Below, in pieces: positions 10,830 through 22,066 of a DNA stretch of 36,397 nucleotides. Both the position numbers and the translations under genes were made by a program. The notes under the pieces were generated by a model. It had not been told where the DNA came from, ran no database searches, and saw nothing but the letters and a program-made list of their open reading frames with translations. The stretch's first letter is position 1. Every line of letters begins with the position of its first letter. Source of the DNA: Trileptium ribeirensis (Eukaryota; Nematoda; Enoplea; Enoplida; Thoracostomopsidae); the NCBI GenBank assembly GCA_030248225.1, contig JASANE010003238.1:1-36397 (forward strand). Reading direction: 5' to 3'.

Positions 10830-12330
10830 CTATTCTTGAGCTCCGTCCGAACTTTTGTACGACACTCGTGCCTCGTGATTCACTGAGTTATCACGTCTAC
10901 CAGTCAGCTTTTGGAATAGGTTCACTTTATCGACCGTCCGCCTCAATTGGTCTGTTATCAGCACCCTAACGCAGAGTTGCCAAATAATCTTCATTGTAAC
11001 GTACGAACAACACGCAAATATCCATAGTTGCGCTGGATCGAATGTGAAGCATGTAAGAAAGCTGAACAAGCCCGCGCTGACTATCCTGGCCGCTGTGCGT
11101 TAAGCTTTTTGTTCTATTGTTCCTGTATCTCCTGACATGCCTAAGCTATTCCAAATTTTGTGTTGTTGATCGTATGACTGCCAAATGTCGTTCAACCATA
11201 AATGACCTTGCAACTCGCCTACATGGTACATGACCACAGGATGAAAGAGCAACTTAGGTAATTCCAACTTGGGCCTTGTGACAAACGATGATAGATTCCT
11301 CGGATTTCGTATTGGCTCCAATAAACCTGAACGCAAGTAATGAAACGATCCTCTTGGCAACGTTATTAGAATTCGCTCCCGACAATTACAATCTACTTCC
11401 ACTGAGCGTCCATAAATGATGGATCCATATATCCGCGTCGTGTTACATTAATAAATTCGAACATCAATGGTATGTAATTCATACAAGTTTCATTCATGGC
11501 CATGTAAGTGTATGCCGTTGGCTCAATTACTTGACATGACCATATTTCGGCAATATCTCCACTGGTCGCAGCAAAGACGGTGTTGAGATGTAGCAGTGTT
11601 CGCATAGCAACCGTTGGATTGGCTGTTTTAAAAGCCTGCATTGTTTCCGAAATGGAATCCATTAGATTGCATGTGGTGACTATGGCTTGGAATTAAATAA
11701 GAAATCAGATGTCGTTCATGAAGCTCCAAAGCTTGTAAACATGCTGTTAGAAGTCTCGATGTAACAATTCCAGTAGTGTCTGTTGTCTGTCTTCGCATGC
11801 GACTTTGATGTGGCAGAAGATTCTTTACAATACCCATATTCACACGTATATCTTCCAGAGGAACGTGCGCCCTAAGGGTTCGATGAATAACAAGAAATGG
11901 AATTCCTTGATCACTTATCTGGATCTGATTTCCTTCACAATCGACAGCCGTTTTGCTAGCGTCAAACATTAAGGCTAATGTTCCTTCATCGGACACCCAG
12001 TGAGTGCTTGTTAGCTTTCCGGCCATTTCCTTCCAGCGGACAATATCACACTGTTCCATTTAGTTTGGTTTCCATAATAGATATTTACCGTCTTGAATGC
12101 TGCAACCCCAGCAAGATATGAACACTGTGAGATTATCCCAGCTGTCGATTTAGGTTCTGATTCAGCATGGCGTTTGTATATTTTAGCATGTGATGTAAAA
12201 TAGTTCGTTACTGTGAAAATATTCCAGTTGCAGCAGTGAATACCGCCGCCAGGTAAGACCATTGTAGCTTCTTATTTGTTGTCCAAATGTCCCCGATTTT
12301 AGCAAGTGGTCCTTCCGAGCATACTTTGTG
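10830..12330 (-). pseudogene. Envelope/fusion-glycoprotein-like region, broken into several frames
   Basis: Overlapping minus-strand fragments (12011-12262, 11628-12059, 11393-11662, 11100-11402, 10830-11069) read in order as a Cys-rich secreted or membrane protein. There are potential N-glycosylation sites (NQT, NET, NVT). A furin-type R-M-R-R site lies at 11790-11801. A block spaced like viral glycoproteins (SCQVIEPTAYTYMAMNETC then GYMDP) lies at about 11430-11550, and a hydrophobic stretch near 11040-11100 could be a membrane anchor. At least four frame changes make it non-functional. I cannot assign it to a particular glycoprotein family, and position before pol is unusual for an env gene. 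An alternative is a separate inserted viral or retroelement fragment. Confidence 0.4.
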
Positions 12331-12357
12331 AACCTTCATCCGCTGGCATTCATCCTT

Positions 12358-12538
12358 AAACAGAAAAAGGAGAAAAAAAAACCCACAAAAAACAACAAAC
12401 CAACAAAACCACCACCAAAACCCAGCAACACCCCCCACCCCCACAAACCCCCACACCAACACCCACCAAAAACCCAAACCCCCAACCCACCCCCACACAC
12501 CCCCCCCACCCACCCCACCCCCCCCCCAACCCACCCAC
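12358..12538. repeat. T-free A/C-only low-complexity tract
   Basis: For 181 bases the plus strand has no T, and after 12372 only one G (12425); it is runs of A and then C with poly-C stretches of 8-9. It abruptly interrupts the coding-like sequence between the SGNH-like domain and the glycoprotein-like region. This could be a real asymmetric simple repeat or a sequencing/assembly artefact. Confidence 0.8.
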
Positions 12539-13230
12539 TGTAGTTGGGTAAATTTTCGTCATACACGAAACGCAACGCAAAAGCCTCGGCAATATTCCGA
12601 GATGTTATTTGTCCGCTCGGTAGGTTATGAGCATGTTGGCGCATTTGTAACGTTGCATACCCTCGAACGTGGTAAGAGAATGATTCGCCGAGGAAAAACG
12701 TGGCCTCATCCATTAAGTAAGGAGCGCAAGTGATCAGGTAACATTGCAGTTCAAGGAAGAGCTCGTCATTTCTGATAAAAATGTGGCGGATTACTAATCG
12801 CTGGTTAGCACCCTGAATTCGCAACAGCATTTGATCGTTAAAGCTGTCACGGATTGCATCCGGTAAGTCGCATCTTTGTGTCAGACCGGACCAATATACA
12901 CAGTCGATGATGTGCTCTACTATCTGTAGCAATCCACATACGCGACTAATGCAAAGCCGTAGTAGTTGGTCGAACACATAAGGTGGTACATCACTGCGAG
13001 AAGCATCCAATGTATTATTGGCGCCGACATGTGTCACAGCAGTCAATCTTTGACCGGAAACATTGGCCACGCGCTGTAAACTATCGTCTAGCATTTGATC
13101 CGCATTTCCAAACCTCAGCCCATGCTTCCATACGATTAAAGCACCCGGACTGCTGTCCATACGTTGTAGTTGTTCATCTCCAACAAAAATATACCGCATT
13201 GCGTGGGGTTGACTTTCTTGTTGTATATCT
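12539..13230 (-). CDS. SGNH/GDSL-hydrolase-like domain, catalytic Ser replaced, partial
   Basis: From an ATG at 13199 (the frame is open further upstream, overlapping the end of the preceding frame) about 220 residues resemble the SGNH fold. Block I is at residues 6-11 as VGDEQL where the family has GDSxL. The LIVWKHGLRF stretch follows, then block III HVGANN at residues 57-62, and a late block with SYHVRGYATL that resembles the family's catalytic-His block. The nucleophile Ser is Glu and the Asp three before the His is absent, so esterase activity is doubtful. SGNH-like domains have been reported as extra ORFs in CR1-type LINEs and some LTR elements. The frame runs into the A/C-only tract at its C-terminus, so the natural end is lost. 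Confidence 0.5.
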
Positions 13231-13231
13231 A

Positions 13232-13972
13232 CTACGTTAGCTTGCTGTAACCTGTGCGTGCAGGTCGCTGTCGTGACTTGGCTCCCGCTCCATGTCTGCC
13301 ATTTCCACCCGTATTAAAGCGAGAACTAGCTCCCGTACTGCTTGGGCCATCGTTTGATTGTGGCGGATAGTTATCGCCTGTCTTGCGAAGAGAGTTGTTT
13401 CCTTGATATCTTTGTTTCGACGTTACTTTAGGAATGTTTTTCGAAACTGTTTCAGTATTGTCTGGTTCACGGATTTGTCTAGGCATGATTTGTGAGTTTT
13501 TCGAAATATTAACGACCTCAGCAAGTGAGCCTTGTTCGTTCTTGTGTCGTAAATTCTCAGCAACAAACACTGTCGATGTTGCCGTATCACCTCGGCCGGA
13601 CGCGTCATTATTTTTGACCATTTCCAACGATTCTGATGTCATAAATTTTGTGGTTATTTTGGCAAGGTCGCTACAGCTATTTACATTTTTATTTCCAACT
13701 AGTTCATTTCTAACACTTGCTTCATGACAACAGTTTACGCTCGAAACAGGCACAACATGTGCCGCTATGCTCGCGCGTGAGCAACCAACCGGCAAAATCG
13801 TGCTCTCATTTGAAGTAACTGTCGAGGTATCTGGTACCATACGATTCCACCACGACTCTATAGGGTTTCCAATCATAGTACCGATAAATGGCTGAAGGCA
13901 TAACAAGCGTTGTTGCTCGGTACCCTGTTCACCTGTGTAGTTGGACGACTGTTTATTTCCAACCTGAAGCAC
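13232..13972 (-). CDS. Ser/Asn-rich linker ORF with Gly/Arg-rich tail, downstream of gag
   Basis: This is an open frame of about 245 codons on the minus strand, with no recognised domain. It is rich in Ser, Thr and Asn and ends in a basic Gly/Arg tail (GGNGRHGAGAKSRQRPAR) suited to nucleic-acid binding. It lies between the gag zinc knuckle and the SGNH-like domain. Its final codons overlap the open frame of the latter by a one-base shift, so the original protein may have been a gag extension or a gag-SGNH fusion. Function unknown; it belongs to the retrotransposon by position. Confidence 0.45.
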   Translation of the reverse strand: MLQVGNKQSSNYTGEQGTEQQRLLCLQPFIGTMIGNPIESWWNRMVPDTSTVTSNESTILPVGCSRASIAAHVVPVSSVNCCHEASVRNELVGNKNVNSCSDLAKITTKFMTSESLEMVKNNDASGRGDTATSTVFVAENLRHKNEQGSLAEVVNISKNSQIMPRQIREPDNTETVSKNIPKVTSKQRYQGNNSLRKTGDNYPPQSNDGPSSTGASSRFNTGGNGRHGAGAKSRQRPARTGYSKLT

Positions 13973-14043
13973 AGGTGCATGTATGACATTGGTGCTTGCA
14001 GGCGTTGTTGCACTAGATCTTCGGTTTCCGTGTTGTAAAGTGC

Positions 14044-15480
14044 TTAACCGGCCCGCACCATTAAATCTGAGTAGCTGCTGGAGTGCTCGACAGTCTTCTG
14101 TTCGATGCCTGGTAGTGCGATAAAACTGGGAGTTTTGTTACAGTGCAATGCGGTATGACACACCCGACCACAAATTTGACAAATAGGCCTGTTTGACAAA
14201 GTATATTGTTGCCGCGGATATATGTAACTGGTTGCACCATCTTTACGTGCGATTGGATTCGTTTGGTTATAAGGTATTCGTTCGGAGTGATCGCTTGTCG
14301 CACGTGTAATTGTGTTAATTGAATTTTGCTTCGTTGCAAGCTCCAAGCTGTCTATCCGATTGAAAATGGCATGTGCCCAAGAAATCATGTCGTTTGCTAG
14401 ACTTGACAGCGAAGTATCATCTTGGTCATGGCGAATAATACTGTTGATATGGATTGTGCCAGGCGACGTAGATTCAACAATTCCGGTTGCAGTGTTGAGT
14501 TTTGTTTCAATACGCTCAGCATTAAAGTCGCCTCAACCATGGATTTGGAGCCCATGACATTTACTTCCTCGTGGATTTGAGGGTTGAGGCCAGCAATAAA
14601 TTTATTACGTTGATTTGGTTGTTTTTCCGCTTCTATCGTCATATAACTTAACGTTGATTATGCCAGGTCTGTTAGTGATCTGCCATAACAACCGGCAGTT
14701 TCACTGTACCCCTGTGTGCGAATATCATATTTATGTTTTATTACGTCGATCCTCTGTCATTAATGCCGCATCGAGACTAGAGACGAGGCGGTCGTAATCT
14801 CGCTTAGTTGCCTGATCGAGTCCGTTATACACGAACTTCTCATGCCAGCAAGATGTACTCCCAACAGAAACCGCTTGTTCTGATCAGGCCATGCGTTCGC
14901 GGCAAATTTTACTTCGAACTCGTTCAATCTCCAACTCCCAAAATCATCGCCCTTTTCACCACTAAAAGGTGCAATTGGGATGTTAGAACCCCGGCCAATC
15001 ATATCTTTCAAAACACTATTACCAGCCATAAAACAGCTATTGATGTTTGAAACAACTTGCTGCAATTGTTGTTCTTGTTTGATAATAGTTTTACTTTGTT
15101 TGAGCGGTGTTTTGTAAAATTCGTCCAGATTTTGAAGGCCAAGTAATGTTTGTTTAGTCGTTGTTTCTATGTTGTCAACCGCTGCTAATATAGTTCCAGT
15201 CGGTAAAATATCAGTGGTGCTTCCAGCTGATACCGACCGAGAAAACTCAAGGGCCTAGTTGATTTTTCTAGGGCGACGACGGCGAGATGTTCAGTACTGA
15301 TCTGTGCGTTCGTAAGTCGTGTAAATGCGATTGAATGTTCGTCGAGCACCTGAGCAAGATAGTCTAAGCGGGTTTTTACTAAAACTTGGAACGAGGCTAG
15401 TTGCGTATCTAGAGACGTTAACGTGCGTTGGTGGCTCCGCTCTTCACGTTGTGTGCTATCAGATCCGCGAAGTTGACTCA
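14044..15480 (-). pseudogene. Gag polyprotein remnant with CCHC zinc knuckle
   Basis: Minus-strand segments in several frames make up a Ty3/gypsy-like gag. An N-terminal helical part (15480-15260, KTRLDYLAQVLDEHS and similar) is followed by a linker with QEQQLQQVV. The capsid core then has IPIAPFSGEKGDDFGSW and W-x-D-Q-N-K (14760-15065) and KFIAGLNPQIHEEV (about 14580). The nucleocapsid knuckle CQICGRVCHTALHC (C-x2-C-x4-H-x4-C) is at 14140-14181. A stop and frame change lie near 15255, and other shifts near 14760, 14640 and 14390. Gag would assemble the particle and bind the element's RNA; this copy cannot encode a full protein. Confidence 0.8.
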
Positions 15481-15622
15481 GTTTTTACGTTTATCGCAGC
15501 CGGGGCACCGGCCGTTATCAAGAACTATTTAATATTGAGCTGCCGTAAAACGTGATTGTTGCAAAGGAGGTATTTACTTCTGTAAATGCAGCATAAATAA
15601 CTGCAATATATATAAGGAACGA

Positions 15623-15643
15623 CGAATCCCTCCATTGCCACCA
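15623..15643 (-). promoter_or_regulatory. tRNA-type primer-binding site
   Basis: Two bases inside the 5' LTR, the minus strand reads TGGTGGCAATGGAGGGATTCG. Its complement, CGAATCCCTCCATTGCCACCA, has the form of a tRNA 3' end: T-loop end, T-stem, acceptor strand, discriminator A and CCA. About 21 bases match that form, so this is a convincing minus-strand primer site and fixes the inner edge of the 5' LTR. The tRNA species is not identified. Confidence 0.85.
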
Positions 15644-15645
15644 CT

Positions 15646-15979
15646 TGTAACGTTGGTCGGGGGTCTAATGAGGTTAACTGGGCTAGCACAAGGACCTGCA
15701 CGTCCGTCTGGACCAAACACGTAAGTTCCGTACCGGCACAGCACGAACAGTGCAAGCCGAAATACAGCTACGACTGTCAGACTATCTAGCAGGTGCGTCC
15801 GAAATTAACAAACGTCGCTGCCGGTAAACAAGAGAAGCACAAGTATACCAGTTTTCAGCTTTACTAAAACAACATTAGAGCACCAGAAAATATGATAATA
15901 AGCTTCTAAGCATGTCTATAATTCATTTTATATCTCGAAAAATTTTGTAACCCACGCTATGATGACATTTCGGTCTTTG
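15646..15979 (-). repeat. 5' LTR of the minus-strand retrotransposon
   Basis: Direct repeat partner of 5065-5374. In plus orientation it begins TGTAACGTTGG, and homology to the other LTR ends at CTTTG (15979); GATGACA at 15961-15967 is a possible true CA end. The minus strand has a TATAAAA box at 15926-15932. The AATAAA of the other LTR is here AGTAAA. Confidence 0.87.
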
Positions 15980-15986
15980 CTTCAAA

Positions 15987-16077
15987 ATCGCAGCACAAAT
16001 ATCTTTTAAACTAGTTCAGACAAAATAATATAATTTTACTAGAGTAAACTGCAATATTTTACAATATTTATGTGTAA
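15987..16077. repeat. Inverted copy of 5474-5562 outside the 5' LTR
   Basis: GCAGCACAAATATCTTTTAA and the following 70 bases are, after reverse complementation, about 85% identical to 5474-5562. One copy lies outside the 5' LTR and the other just inside the 3' LTR, in opposite orientation. It may be an unrelated dispersed element or a trace of inversion during a rearrangement. Confidence 0.7.
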
Positions 16078-19000
16078 TAACGGCACGCAGCTGCATGGCG
16101 CAACTTCCTAACACCATGCCCATACGACACCAGCTATCATAACCTCAAGGGCGGACCATAAGTTTTGCAATTAACCACTTTTCCTGGTCAGACCCAAGAA
16201 GCTATGGAGCTTAGCAGGCCGCAGGCGCGCTTCACGAGGTGTGTTCGGACCCCGCCCGATTGGTTGCGCACGTGTCTAGTATCTTGTTGTGATTTCCTGA
16301 GGTCCCCCAGGGAGGTTGACACCAAACCAGCTCACAGATCATAATGTCAAACCGATATTCCCTATACTAATCTAACGGAAGTTGTTTTGTCTAACATGAT
16401 TAAAAGTGAAATGGGTGATAATTTTGGGTTTACTAGATGAATTTTGAGTTCCAATTATTTTATTTCCATGCAAACACTTTAGTCGTTTGTAGCCTATGTG
16501 GCCCCCACAGGGTTCCGACATTCCCTGAGACCTTAACGTCGGACTACCTAGTTCACATCTTAATATACTGTTGGTATCAATATCTAGTGATAAGGTTTTG
16601 CTAATAAATTTTGTTCTTGGTGTGAGTGTGATATCTTCGTGAATGGGTTCGATAGCTAATTCGGTGGACCACTCTCGCTATAATTAAGTTATTTAGGTGC
16701 ACAAATGCCCGTGGCGAACCGCACGTATCAGGGCTTGGAATATTCTCCTCGTCAAGCCGTGGCACGCATGGTTGGCCCGTCCACTTGGACGTACTTATTA
16801 CGCTGGGAAATAAATAACACGGGACACGTCAAATTATTTTCAAAACTTTATTTCTAAAGTATTTTACAATATCAAAGCGTAGACGGATAATACAGATTGA
16901 CACCGTTGTACCCATTCATTCCCTTGTCTATGTCTACTCGGGGAGCGGGGCAGTGCGAGGGAATGCGTTCCCGGAGACACCGCACTAAAATCTATACCCG
17001 AGGCGTCCAAACTGGAGCGTTAACTAAGCCAGCTATAGCTCGGGTTATGCGTTCTGGCGTGCTTCAAAGTTCGCTCTCGATAACACACGGCGCTATGTGC
17101 GTTCAAGGGGGGCTGAGCGGGGAAAGGAGATGGTCTAATTTTGACCGCGTGGCTTCAGTAAAGAAGGGGTATGAATCGGGGTACAAAAACACGGATCTAC
17201 GGTACAAGTTAAAACATAGTCGTATTAGCGAAATTACACGGTTAAGGCAAGTGATTACTTATGATACAAGTGAGCGGATAATGATGCTAATGACTATTGT
17301 ACGACAAATGAAGTGCCTACATGGCAGTCAGATGTGAAACTCCGTCCGGTGTGAATTCCTAGTCCTGTAAAGCTCGCCTAACATTCCTATCTAGTCTTTC
17401 ACGTTGATTCGCCTGTACGAAAGGTTTTGTGCCATGTGCCAATTTCCGTTGCTTCGATGCATCGAGTAGTCCAAACGGGAATTGAGATTTTGCCCCTTGT
17501 CCTAAAAATCTGTAAATAGTTGGCTTGTGACGATGCGGTTGATTTTGGTGGTGGAGTACCAGTTGAACTACGTTGTACTCGCCGGGGACGCATTTTTGAT
17601 CTCTTTGAAGGGTCGCCCCTAGCTACTATTTCGACGACCTAACTGGGTGGGGGCACGAACAGCTACTGTGTTTGGCGATCTCCTAAACGACCAGGGTTGC
17701 CTTTTCTAATAATTTGGATAGGTTGTCGCGCCCGTCCCACAACTGGGACTGGTTTGCGCTCTAAGGTGGGTTTGGTATTTTTCTTTTGGGGTTTGCTTTG
17801 GTTGGTTCCTTCCGTTTTCTTTGGTTTTCTTTGTTGTTCGTCTCTTTTCTGTCCTCTCTCTGCAAAAACTGTGAAAAACTGAGTTGGGGTCTTAAATAGT
17901 ACATAGCCTAACGGGCAACCAGATCAAGACAAAAAAACTGCTAAACTCAGCGATCAAGTCGCTCGAAAGAAAAAACAGGGTTTTGCACTTTCTCGATTTG
18001 GGGTCAAAATGATTGGCGAAGGGACGCGATTTTTTCTTATTAAAATGAGGGTACAGTAAATTTATTTTATATATGGGGCAATCTAACGGGCCTTTAAACA
18101 CAGAAGCGCAGCCGGTTGTGCCATCAGGCCATGCTGTCAGGTCGTTTTGTCAAAAGTAGATCAAACGATACTATTGCCAAGCCTGAACCATATATGCGGG
18201 TTGTTGCGAACTTTGGTAACCTTAATAGTACAATGGAAACGATTCCGGAGGTAAATATTACAACGCCATACTTTGACGGGTTACTAGCAAAGGGTATCCT
18301 GGGGCTGTAAAAGACTCGGGCGATTAGGGCGAACTACTATACAACACGTTGAATGAGGATCTACCAAGACACTGGCACTATATGAAAGCAAATTAATTTA
18401 ACTACGGAAGTACGCAGAAATCACTCCTTTCCAGAAAGCAAACACCATATGCTCAAGCTAAGATACTTAGAAATTGTACAGTCTTTTGTATTCCCCAAAT
18501 TTTCTTAGCTCGATCTGATAAACCAAATTTTGGGGCTTCCTAAAGCCCGACAGAGGCTAGTCCTCCGTCACTAACTCAGTCCACGCAGCGGCGTGAGCAT
18601 CGAACGATCAACTATCTGTAAATTTGTAAACAAAAGCTGGAAACAATGAGACAAATCCCTAATGTTGCGACTACCATTCATTGAAAAATTTTACCGTGGT
18701 CGGCTCAGGAAAATTCTGCGACCAGAACTACAAATCATGTAAAACCATGGACGAGAGACGTCCATTTTATTTTGCCCTACCTAAGATCACGGGGAATCAG
18801 AAGGACTTCGACTTGGGTGCCTACAATTTAATACCTTCCGTGCGATCGCTCAAACTGCCCAAAACGGAACTCGACAAGAGGAGGTTTGTCAACGAACGTG
18901 CGATAGCGCAGCAAGTCAGCGTGGGTAGTGGGGACGTCCAGATACGGACGGCAAGTTAACCTAGAGTTACGCCATAGTTAACTATTATTGCTATGAATGG

Positions 19001-20279
19001 TCTGTTACAGTTATCGCAGGGGAAAATAAACCCCCAGTCCCTTGGTTCTCCTGCTGACTTACAACATTTGATCCGGGACAGCAATCGCTAGTCCCCTTCC
19101 GCGACACGATAGATGTCTACGCGGGTCCTCCATTCGCCGAATCCCCTTCCAAACGAAAAACCAAAGCACGAGAAAGTAGAAACAAATAAAGCATACATTA
19201 AAACTTAAGCGTCGGAGCCGGTCAGTAAAATCGACCGAACTCCACGCTGCCGAAGTCGAACTGATTTCAATAGTAGACGCGGTAGTCGTCGCTTCAAAAT
19301 TTTCGCCCATATTGTAGGATGGCGATTTTGTCGCCGTCCAATTCATGCCGATTTCTTGACGCCCACCTTTTCAAGTTCAAACCCGCGCACCCAATTGGAA
19401 AATTCCCCAAATTTTATTTTTGACAGGTATCGTAAACTCTGGGTCCCCTTTAGAGAGAGTCGGCTTCAATCGAAATCGCGGACATCAAATTTGCACCCTC
19501 CGATTGCTCGGAGGTCAAATATCTGCAGATTTAATCCGAATTTTCTTGAAAGTTCGAACCCATTCCCATCTGTATTTTCAAATTCCTGTCAATCAGCTTA
19601 AAATTCCTTACCCAAAAACTCATCAGTCAAAGTTCTAAACCCCTTACCTAACTTAAATTGTCCGTTATTCCCAACTGTCCCACGAAAAGAATTGGATCAC
19701 CCGTCAAATTTCAAATTTGAAAGTCAACTCCTACCTATGGATATGCATGTAGTAAGCTGAGAATTTGTCCTCGTTTCGTGTCAGTTCTGTCTTCATGTCC
19801 TCATTCATCAAATTTCGTTGGCTAGCTCGTCGATTTAAGGCTAAGTTTCTATTGTTCGACGAGTTAGCAATCCAATCTATCACCAGCGCAAGCCTACCAA
19901 GAGTCCATCTGGGGCTAAATCTTACTATCAAATCCATGAGTAAACGTGCAAACATTGCACGTTTATATGTCTGCTTGTGAGATAAAGCCAAACATTCCAT
20001 TCTGACGTTTTCTCAGATATCATGATAGGGCGTCTAAGACGTCCCAAAGGGAGAACCGATGGCGGGAATGAGCTCTTTTTGCGGTTGGGGGCGCAGCACA
20101 TTCCCCTGTACCCATAACCATCAAGTGGGCCCTAGTCGGGGGCCTCAGGAACGCACGGGAGGGTCCTAAACATACCCACGTCCTTCCTAGTCGTTCGTGT
20201 CTAGTCCGTCCGTAAAACTTACAAATTTAACGTCGTTTTGTATGTCCTGTCCTCGTTCATCCTGTTTTTTGTCATGTCC
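16078..20279. other. Gene-free stretch, mixed composition
   Basis: I find no recognised protein, RNA gene or repeat pair in these 4.2 kb. The longest frames (16897-17337 plus, 146 codons; 18681-18959 plus, 92 codons; 19059-19346 minus, 95 codons, with one hydrophobic segment) match no family I know and have no supporting context. GT-rich simple DNA lies at 17770-17870 and C/T-rich DNA at 19360-19700. Confidence 0.45.
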
Positions 20280-20510
20280 TTTATATATAGGTCCATATAT
20301 ACATATATATCTATATACATACATACATACACATACAAAGACTCATGAGCACCAATACACACAAGATACATGGGCGACCTGAGCGACAGAAAGGTCGCTC
20401 AAGTTCGTATCGGAAACACACAACAGCAACAACAACAGCAACCACAACAATAGCAACAACAACAACCACAACACAACCACGACGACAGCAGCGACAACCG
20501 GCCAAAGAAG
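20280..20510. repeat. ATAC/TATA and CAA microsatellites
   Basis: TATATA and CATA units run from 20280 to 20335, and an imperfect CAA/CAG trinucleotide repeat runs from about 20420 to 20500. A purine-rich stretch continues to about 20610. Minus-strand frames full of Val, Leu or Cys across this block come from the trinucleotide repeat. Confidence 0.8.
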
Positions 20511-22066
20511 TCGGTTAGAGAGAGAAAAGAAAAGAAAACGAGGACACGGAAAGGAAAAGAAAAGGCACAGGAAGGGAAGCGGGACAAAGGAAACCCTTGA
20601 GATTTTCGAGGGGCTGGGGTGAAATTTGGTGCCAGGACGAAGAATGGGGCCGAATGATACCAAACACAAGGGGGGTAGACGTAGTGGCGGGTCGGGACCC
20701 ATATTTGGGTTCCGACATATATAAGTATACAGAGCTTCAGCGGGCTCTCCCGCACTAACGGTTGGGCGGAGCGACGCCCACCGGGAATCGTTGGATTCGC
20801 CTTGGAAAGGTAAGAGGGTACTAAAATCACCACAGATAGAGAGAGTGTTGATGGTGGTGGGGCGGTTTTGTTTTCAGTCCCGGGTTAACGGGGCAACGGA
20901 CGGAGACCCGCCGGGTATATCTGGAGATGTCTCGGCGTGGCGAACGCAATGAGGGGCAATTTGCCTATTTTCAAGTTAGGCATAAATTTTCGGGCGTTTT
21001 GTACCCACTTTCTGTCGGTATTCCGAACTAGGGGCACTTTAACGGGTTATAGCGGGCTAGCGAGAAGTCGAGCAGAGGCCCGCCGTATATCGTTGTGTTC
21101 GCCGAAAGCAGGCGAGTAGAATGAGGGTCGCATGGCGCAATTAGTGTCAGGGTTGAGTACGGGGTCGGTGTGAATCCGACGGAATTTTATGTCGACTTTT
21201 CATAGTACATTGTAAAACAGAAAAATAGCTTACACAACAGCGGAATGACTGGCCAGGTCGAGACCCGCCTGGTCTCGTTAGATGTCTCAATGTGTAACTT
21301 ACTTAGAAACACGCACAATTCCAATCAATGATTCGACGATAAGAAGAAAGACCAGCTGCTAGGGCGCTGGTCGGGCAATGTTGGGGCGTTAAAGGTGCTG
21401 TAAAAAAAGGGATTTGTCCGGTGGGGGCGAGAAAAATAGAAGTACTGGGACGTGAAAATAAAGTAGTACACACACATATATACCTATATATCCATATATA
21501 TGTGAGATCTACTCGGAACCATGGTCACCAGCCAAACCTAGCGTAAGAAGTGGCTGTTAGTCGAACGTTCGCCTGTTTGTCCCGCAAGATATCTCGTGAA
21601 ATCCTCCAGCGATTTGTGATATTTTGACCTCATTTGAAAGCCCTGAAAATTCTCTACCGGAAAGTACTCGGGTATTTCTGGGAAACCTCAACCGTCGGAT
21701 GGTTACGGGCCGATAATCGAGCCCGATGCCCGTCGTTTCCGAACGTTCGCAAGCTACCGTAACCCATCTGTTTCAGCTTATTTGTGTGACCATTACGCTA
21801 TATAATGCTTTAAACCAGGTAAAATCGATACTCTTGGTTTTGATCACTTGTGCAGTAATAGTCTGGCTAAATCGACCATGAGCTATTGGTGGAGTTCCGT
21901 TCAGGTCTCTTATCTTGGTGGCAAGTAAAGACTTTGTTGCGTTCCCTTCTTCGTTCGAAATCTGAACCTTAACTTGAATCAAACTTTCTGTGGGCCTTGA
22001 GGGGCCCGTCCAAGATGACGCGCCATAAATGAAAAAATGCGTGCAAAAGTTGATAAAGTATCAGGC
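20511..22066. other. Gene-free stretch
   Basis: Apart from a purine-rich beginning and a TATATA/CATATA stretch at 21465-21505, I see no repeat pair, RNA gene or protein family. Open frames are short and unsupported. Confidence 0.45.

Larger units (their letters stand above)
5065..15979 (-). mobile_element. Ty3/gypsy-like LTR retrotransposon, degenerate, minus strand
   Basis: Two direct repeats of about 310 and 334 bp bound a 10.9-kb unit. Read on the minus strand its contents are: 5' LTR, tRNA-type primer-binding site, gag, SGNH-like domain, envelope-like region, aspartic protease, RT, RNase H, integrase, then an antisense collagen pseudogene, a hAT-type miniature element, scrambled internal pieces and the 3' LTR. 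Protease-RT-RNase H-integrase is the Ty3/gypsy order. All coding parts carry frameshifts or stops and the RT palm is missing, so this copy is dead. The LTRs are roughly 90% identical by eye with gaps, which also points to age. No target-site duplication could be fixed because the outer ends are uncertain. Confidence 0.85.

Noticed and set aside
12336..12592. Gly/Val/Trp-rich C-terminal extension of the SGNH-like frame and related frames
   Set aside because: It is encoded only by the A/C-only tract, so it reflects base composition.
16897..17337. Plus-strand ORF of 146 codons
   Set aside because: No recognisable family, no supporting promoter, splice or neighbour, and residue use like random sequence.
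19059..19346. Minus-strand ORF with one hydrophobic segment
   Set aside because: A single possible membrane helix with no family match or context is not enough for a gene call.
20343..20833. Minus-strand Val/Leu/Cys-rich ORFs
   Set aside because: They arise from the CAA/CAG microsatellite and the purine-rich tract next to it.
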